Positions 32,767 through 35,511 of a DNA stretch of 35,511 nucleotides are shown piece after piece. Origin of the DNA: an uncultured Bacteroidota bacterium (GTDB taxonomy: Bacteria > Bacteroidota > Bacteroidia > Chitinophagales > Chitinophagaceae); assembly GCA_903824725.1 (NCBI GenBank), contig CAIJXU010000080.1, positions 1-35,511 of the forward strand. Direction: 5' to 3'. Under the pieces are notes generated by a model. That model did not search any database, had not been told where the DNA came from, and was given only the letters and a program-made list of their open reading frames with translations. The position numbers and the translations under genes are program-made. Within the stretch, counting starts at the first letter, position 1. Each line of letters opens with the position of its first letter.

Positions 32767-33570
32767 TTAATAATAAGAAGTATTTAAATTTGGATTTAAT
32801 TTCTCAGCCGATTCAATCATTGAAAAATCTGACAAGATAAGGGCTTCCTTATTTTTAACACAAATATCATGTTCAAAGTGAACAGATACTTTTCCATCCT
32901 GCGTCTTCACTGTCCATCCATCTTCCTCAGTAAAAACTTTATGGGTTCCCATATTAATCATAGGCTCGATTGCCAATACCAAATTTTCTTTCATTTTTAA
33001 TCCTGTCCCTCTTTTTCCATAATTAGGAACTTGGGGATCCTCATGCAATGATTTACCTAAACCATGACCAACCAATTCGCGAACCACCCCATAGCCATGT
33101 AACTTTTCTGTATGTTCCTGAATGGCATAACTAATATCACCTACTCTATTATTCACAATGGCTTTTTCGATGCCTTTATACAAGGATTCTTTGGTCACTT
33201 TCACTAGTTGCAAAACTTCTGGAGCTACCTCACCTAAAATAAAAGTATATGCATGATCACCATGCCATTTATTTAAGACAACACCTAAATCAATTGAAAC
33301 AATATCGCCCTCTTTTAATGGTGTTTTATTAGGAAAGCCATGTACAACAACATCATTCACTGATGCACATATATGATGAGGATAGCCATGGTAATTATAA
33401 AAAGAGAGTGTTGCGTGATGATCTTTGACAAACTGCATACAAAATTGATCTATATCCAAAGTCGTCATTCCAGGCTTGATAATAGTAGCCACCTGTGTTA
33501 GTGTTTTACTTACTAACAAAGCCGCTTCACGCATCAATTGTACTTCCTCTTCTGATTTTATATGCACCAT
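32767..33570 (-). CDS. map: Methionine aminopeptidase, type I
   Basis: Removes the initiator Met from new proteins. From the chosen start it is 267 residues. All five metal ligands are visible: D94 (SIDLG), D105 (HGDHAYTF), H169 (VGHGLGKSLHED), E202 (AIEPM) and E233 (HFEHD). The frame is open up to 33597, but those codons overlap the terminator hairpin at 33596-33619 and add FCFKTIVT-like residues absent from the family, so MVHIKSEEE is the better start. It follows secY, as in many ribosomal-protein operons. Confidence 0.96.
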   Translation of the reverse strand: MVHIKSEEEVQLMREAALLVSKTLTQVATIIKPGMTTLDIDQFCMQFVKDHHATLSFYNYHGYPHHICASVNDVVVHGFPNKTPLKEGDIVSIDLGVVLNKWHGDHAYTFILGEVAPEVLQLVKVTKESLYKGIEKAIVNNRVGDISYAIQEHTEKLHGYGVVRELVGHGLGKSLHEDPQVPNYGKRGTGLKMKENLVLAIEPMINMGTHKVFTEEDGWTVKTQDGKVSVHFEHDICVKNKEALILSDFSMIESAEKLNPNLNTSYY

Positions 33571-33582
33571 AGTTACGATTGT

Positions 33583-33619
33583 CTTAAAACAAAACAAACC
33601 TGCCTAAGTAGACAGGTTT
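33583..33619 (-). terminator. Terminator or attenuator after secY
   Basis: On the minus strand AAACCTG pairs with CAGGTTT (7 bp plus an inner pair) and is followed by the T-rich GTTTTGTTTT. It lies between the secY stop (33653) and the map start (33570). It may end the spc-operon transcript or only reduce flow into map, since no promoter box for map is visible. Confidence 0.65.
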
Positions 33620-33652
33620 GTAAAGATAAATATTTTTAAAGTAATCAATTCA

Positions 33653-34999
33653 CTAAAGAGGTGAATTCGCCATTGGATTTCTTCCTTGAATACGACCTGT
33701 ATTCATTAATCCATCATATTGACGCATTAATAAATAGGTTTCAATTTGTTGTAGTGTATCTAAAACAACACCCACCATAATCAACAATGAAGTTCCTCCG
33801 AAAAAGGTGCTAAAGCTTTGTGTTACACCTAATTTTTGAGCAAATCCTGGTAAAATACCTACTAGTGCTAAAAAGATAGCACCCGGTAAAGTTATTTTAT
33901 CCATTACAGCTCCAATATAGTCAGTAGTGGGTTGACCAGGTTTAACACCTGGTACAAAACCATTATTACGTTTTAAGTCTTCAGAAATTTGCTTAGGATT
34001 AAATATCAAAGCAGTGTATAAGAAAGTAAATCCGATCACCATGATGGAGTATATTAACATATACCAAGCATTACTATGGTCATTGAAAATGCGTACAATT
34101 CCTTGTGCTGAATCTAAATTAGTAAAAGAAACAAGTGTAGGTAAAAACATAATCGCTTGTGCAAAAATGATTGGCATAACACCAGCACTATTTACTTTCA
34201 CAGGCAAAAATTGTCTTGCACCACCTACTTGAGACCCACCGATAACTTGCTTAGCATAAGTAACAGGAATTTTGCGAACACCTTGTACTAATATAATTAA
34301 GCCCATTATAATGGTCACTAAAATAGCAATCTCAATTAAGAATATTAATAAACCGCCTCCGCCTTTTTGGCTTTTAGAACCAAACTCCATAATCAAAGAT
34401 TGAGGCAAACGACCTAATATACCTACCATAATAATGATAGAAGTACCATTACCTAAACCTTTATCTTGAATTTTCTCACCCAACCACATTACGAATAAAG
34501 TACCTGCAGTTAAAGTGATGACAGTAGAGAACCAGAAAAAAGGTTTGTAAGCAGGAATCAATGCATCAGCATATCCTGGACTATTTAAATAAGCAACATA
34601 GGCACCCGCTTGAAAAGTAGTAACAATAACTGTTAAATAACGAGTCCATTGATTAATTTTATTTCGACCACTCTCACCTTCCTTTTGAACTTTTTGTAAT
34701 TGAGGTACTAAAATAGTCATCAATTGCATAAAAATAGAAGCAGAAATGTAAGGCATAATACCTAATGCCAAAACTGAGGCTTGTGAAAAAGCACCTCCAG
34801 CAAACATATCAAAAATACCCAGCATCCCATTATTCCCACCTGACTTTTGAGCAGCTTCGATAGCTAATGGGTTAATACCTGGCAAAGTGATTTGTGCTCC
34901 AATACGGTAAGTTAATACAAGTGCAAGCGTAACTAAAATTTTACTTTTTAGCTCATCAATCGCCCAAATATTTTTAAAAGTGCCTAGTAATTTTTTCAT
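33653..34999 (-). CDS. secY: Protein translocase subunit SecY
   Basis: The channel-forming subunit of the Sec translocon in the inner membrane. It is 448 residues with ten hydrophobic helices. Family landmarks: the N-terminal KNIWAIDELKSKILVTLALVLTYRIGAQITLPGI, FAGGAFSQASVLALGIMPYISASIFMQLM (plug/TM2 region), KIQDKGLGNGTSIIIMVGI, VKVNSAGVMPIIFAQAIM and the cytoplasmic SEDLKRNNGFVPGVKPGQPT loop. It follows rplO by 80 nt, the standard end of the spc operon. Confidence 0.98.
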   Translation of the reverse strand: MKKLLGTFKNIWAIDELKSKILVTLALVLTYRIGAQITLPGINPLAIEAAQKSGGNNGMLGIFDMFAGGAFSQASVLALGIMPYISASIFMQLMTILVPQLQKVQKEGESGRNKINQWTRYLTVIVTTFQAGAYVAYLNSPGYADALIPAYKPFFWFSTVITLTAGTLFVMWLGEKIQDKGLGNGTSIIIMVGILGRLPQSLIMEFGSKSQKGGGGLLIFLIEIAILVTIIMGLIILVQGVRKIPVTYAKQVIGGSQVGGARQFLPVKVNSAGVMPIIFAQAIMFLPTLVSFTNLDSAQGIVRIFNDHSNAWYMLIYSIMVIGFTFLYTALIFNPKQISEDLKRNNGFVPGVKPGQPTTDYIGAVMDKITLPGAIFLALVGILPGFAQKLGVTQSFSTFFGGTSLLIMVGVVLDTLQQIETYLLMRQYDGLMNTGRIQGRNPMANSPL

Positions 35000-35079
35000 C
35001 GTTGTTTAATTATTTCCCAAAGGAATTTTAAAATCATAAGTCGCATTAAAACCGCTACTCACAATATACATTAAAATCA

Positions 35080-35511
35080 TTAAATAATTTCAATCGTACC
35101 GCCTGCAGCAACAATTGCATCCTGTGCTTTTTTGCTTGCAGCGTTAACTCTGAAATTGATTTTTGTTTTTAATTCCCCATTAGCCAACACCTTTACTAAA
35201 TCGGTACGGCTAATTAAACTGTTCATGTATAAATTTTCGGGAGTGATTTCAGTGAAACCGTATTTCTCAATCAATTGATCCAATTGACCTAAATTAAATA
35301 CTTTATAATCTATACGATTGATATTCTTAAATCCACGCTTTGGAACGCGACGTTGAATAGGCATCTGACCACCTTCGTGCGCCATTTTACTTTTGTAACC
35401 TGCACGGCTTTGACCACCTTTGTTACCTTTTGTTGATGTACCACCTTTACCAGATGCTTCACCACGACCAATTCTAATTGCTTTGTGAACGGAACCTTCT
35501 GCAGGTTTTAG
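35080..35511 (-). CDS. rplO: 50S ribosomal protein L15 (5' end cut by window edge)
   Basis: Present are 143 codons and the stop; the frame runs open to the window edge, so only about five N-terminal residues (MKLHN-like) should be missing. The first visible residues are LKPAEGSVHKAIRIGRGEASGKGG, followed by the Gly/Lys-rich KGNKGGQSRAGYKS and the central GQMPIQRRVPKRGFKN, all typical of L15. An internal Met at 35385 is not the start. It precedes secY, as in the spc operon of nearly all bacteria. Confidence 0.96.
   Translation of the reverse strand, partial: LKPAEGSVHKAIRIGRGEASGKGGTSTKGNKGGQSRAGYKSKMAHEGGQMPIQRRVPKRGFKNINRIDYKVFNLGQLDQLIEKYGFTEITPENLYMNSLISRTDLVKVLANGELKTKINFRVNAASKKAQDAIVAAGGTIEII

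Noticed and set aside
33571..33597. Nine extra residues on methionine aminopeptidase
   Set aside because: They overlap the terminator hairpin after secY and are not part of the family.

Overview
The window is AT-rich bacterial chromosome from a member of the Bacteroidota, most likely the Chitinophagales/Chitinophagaceae (the family-level placement is my inference). The evidence is: repeated promoter -7 boxes of the form TAnnTTTG, which is specific to this phylum; no obvious Shine-Dalgarno sequences; many SPII lipoproteins with 'SCSK'-like lipoboxes; an Rpb6-like RpoZ next to BamD; and the phylum-restricted DUF4835 (PorD-like) and DUF4296 families. Most of the window is housekeeping. I see no CRISPR array, transposase, integrase, phage gene or rRNA.

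Layout. (1) Positions 1-1530 hold an intact tRNA-Ala(GGC), a decayed tRNA copy in its 5' leader whose D-arm and anticodon-arm segments are replaced by TCCCGA/TCGGGA palindromes, two orphan genes (a small membrane protein and a lipoprotein), and a second, weaker tRNA relic behind an intact promoter. (2) Positions 1560-5870, minus strand: orphan lipoprotein, a citrate synthase of the mitochondrial type, an LptF/LptG-type permease, and tgt. (3) Positions 5956-7694, plus strand: a membrane glycosyltransferase and rsmG. (4) Positions 7691-14885, minus strand: M1 metallopeptidase, rsmI, purS, pssA, pepP (a probable operon) and recG. (5) Positions 14906-18648, plus strand: trpS, a deoxynucleoside kinase broken by one in-frame TAA, a GlcD-type FAD oxidase, and an exported protein. 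(6) A LOG-family gene on the minus strand, then on the plus strand a sodium symporter, an O-methyltransferase, a glucosaminidase with LysM domains, and hpt (19258-23145). (7) grpE-dnaJ on the minus strand, divergent from an RlmI-type methyltransferase. (8) Positions 26309-35511, minus strand: peroxiredoxin, DUF4296 lipoprotein, PorD-like protein, rpoZ, bamD, rpsA, a BaiN/HI0933-type flavoprotein, map, secY and the truncated rplO, which is the tail of the spc ribosomal operon.

How the genes work together. Envelope biogenesis is a recurring theme (LptF/G, BamD, PorD-like, PssA, glucosaminidase, SecY), next to translation and RNA modification (tgt, rsmG, rsmI, RlmI-type, trpS, rpsA, map) and protein folding (grpE-dnaJ). 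Promoter boxes settle several starts. For tgt, the glycosyltransferase and the RlmI-type gene, TAnnTTTG lies exactly 4 nt before the ATG, so these mRNAs should be leaderless or nearly so. For grpE, map, bamD and trpS, the longest possible reading frame begins upstream of, or inside, the promoter or terminator, so I give shorter genes.

The most interesting items are the single-nonsense deoxynucleoside kinase, the palindrome-remodelled tRNA relic with its duplicated promoter 1.3 kb away, the repeated promoter-N4-ATG architecture, the zinc-cysteine-less Tgt, and the mitochondrial-type citrate synthase. I found no convincing new multi-gene defence or secretion system.
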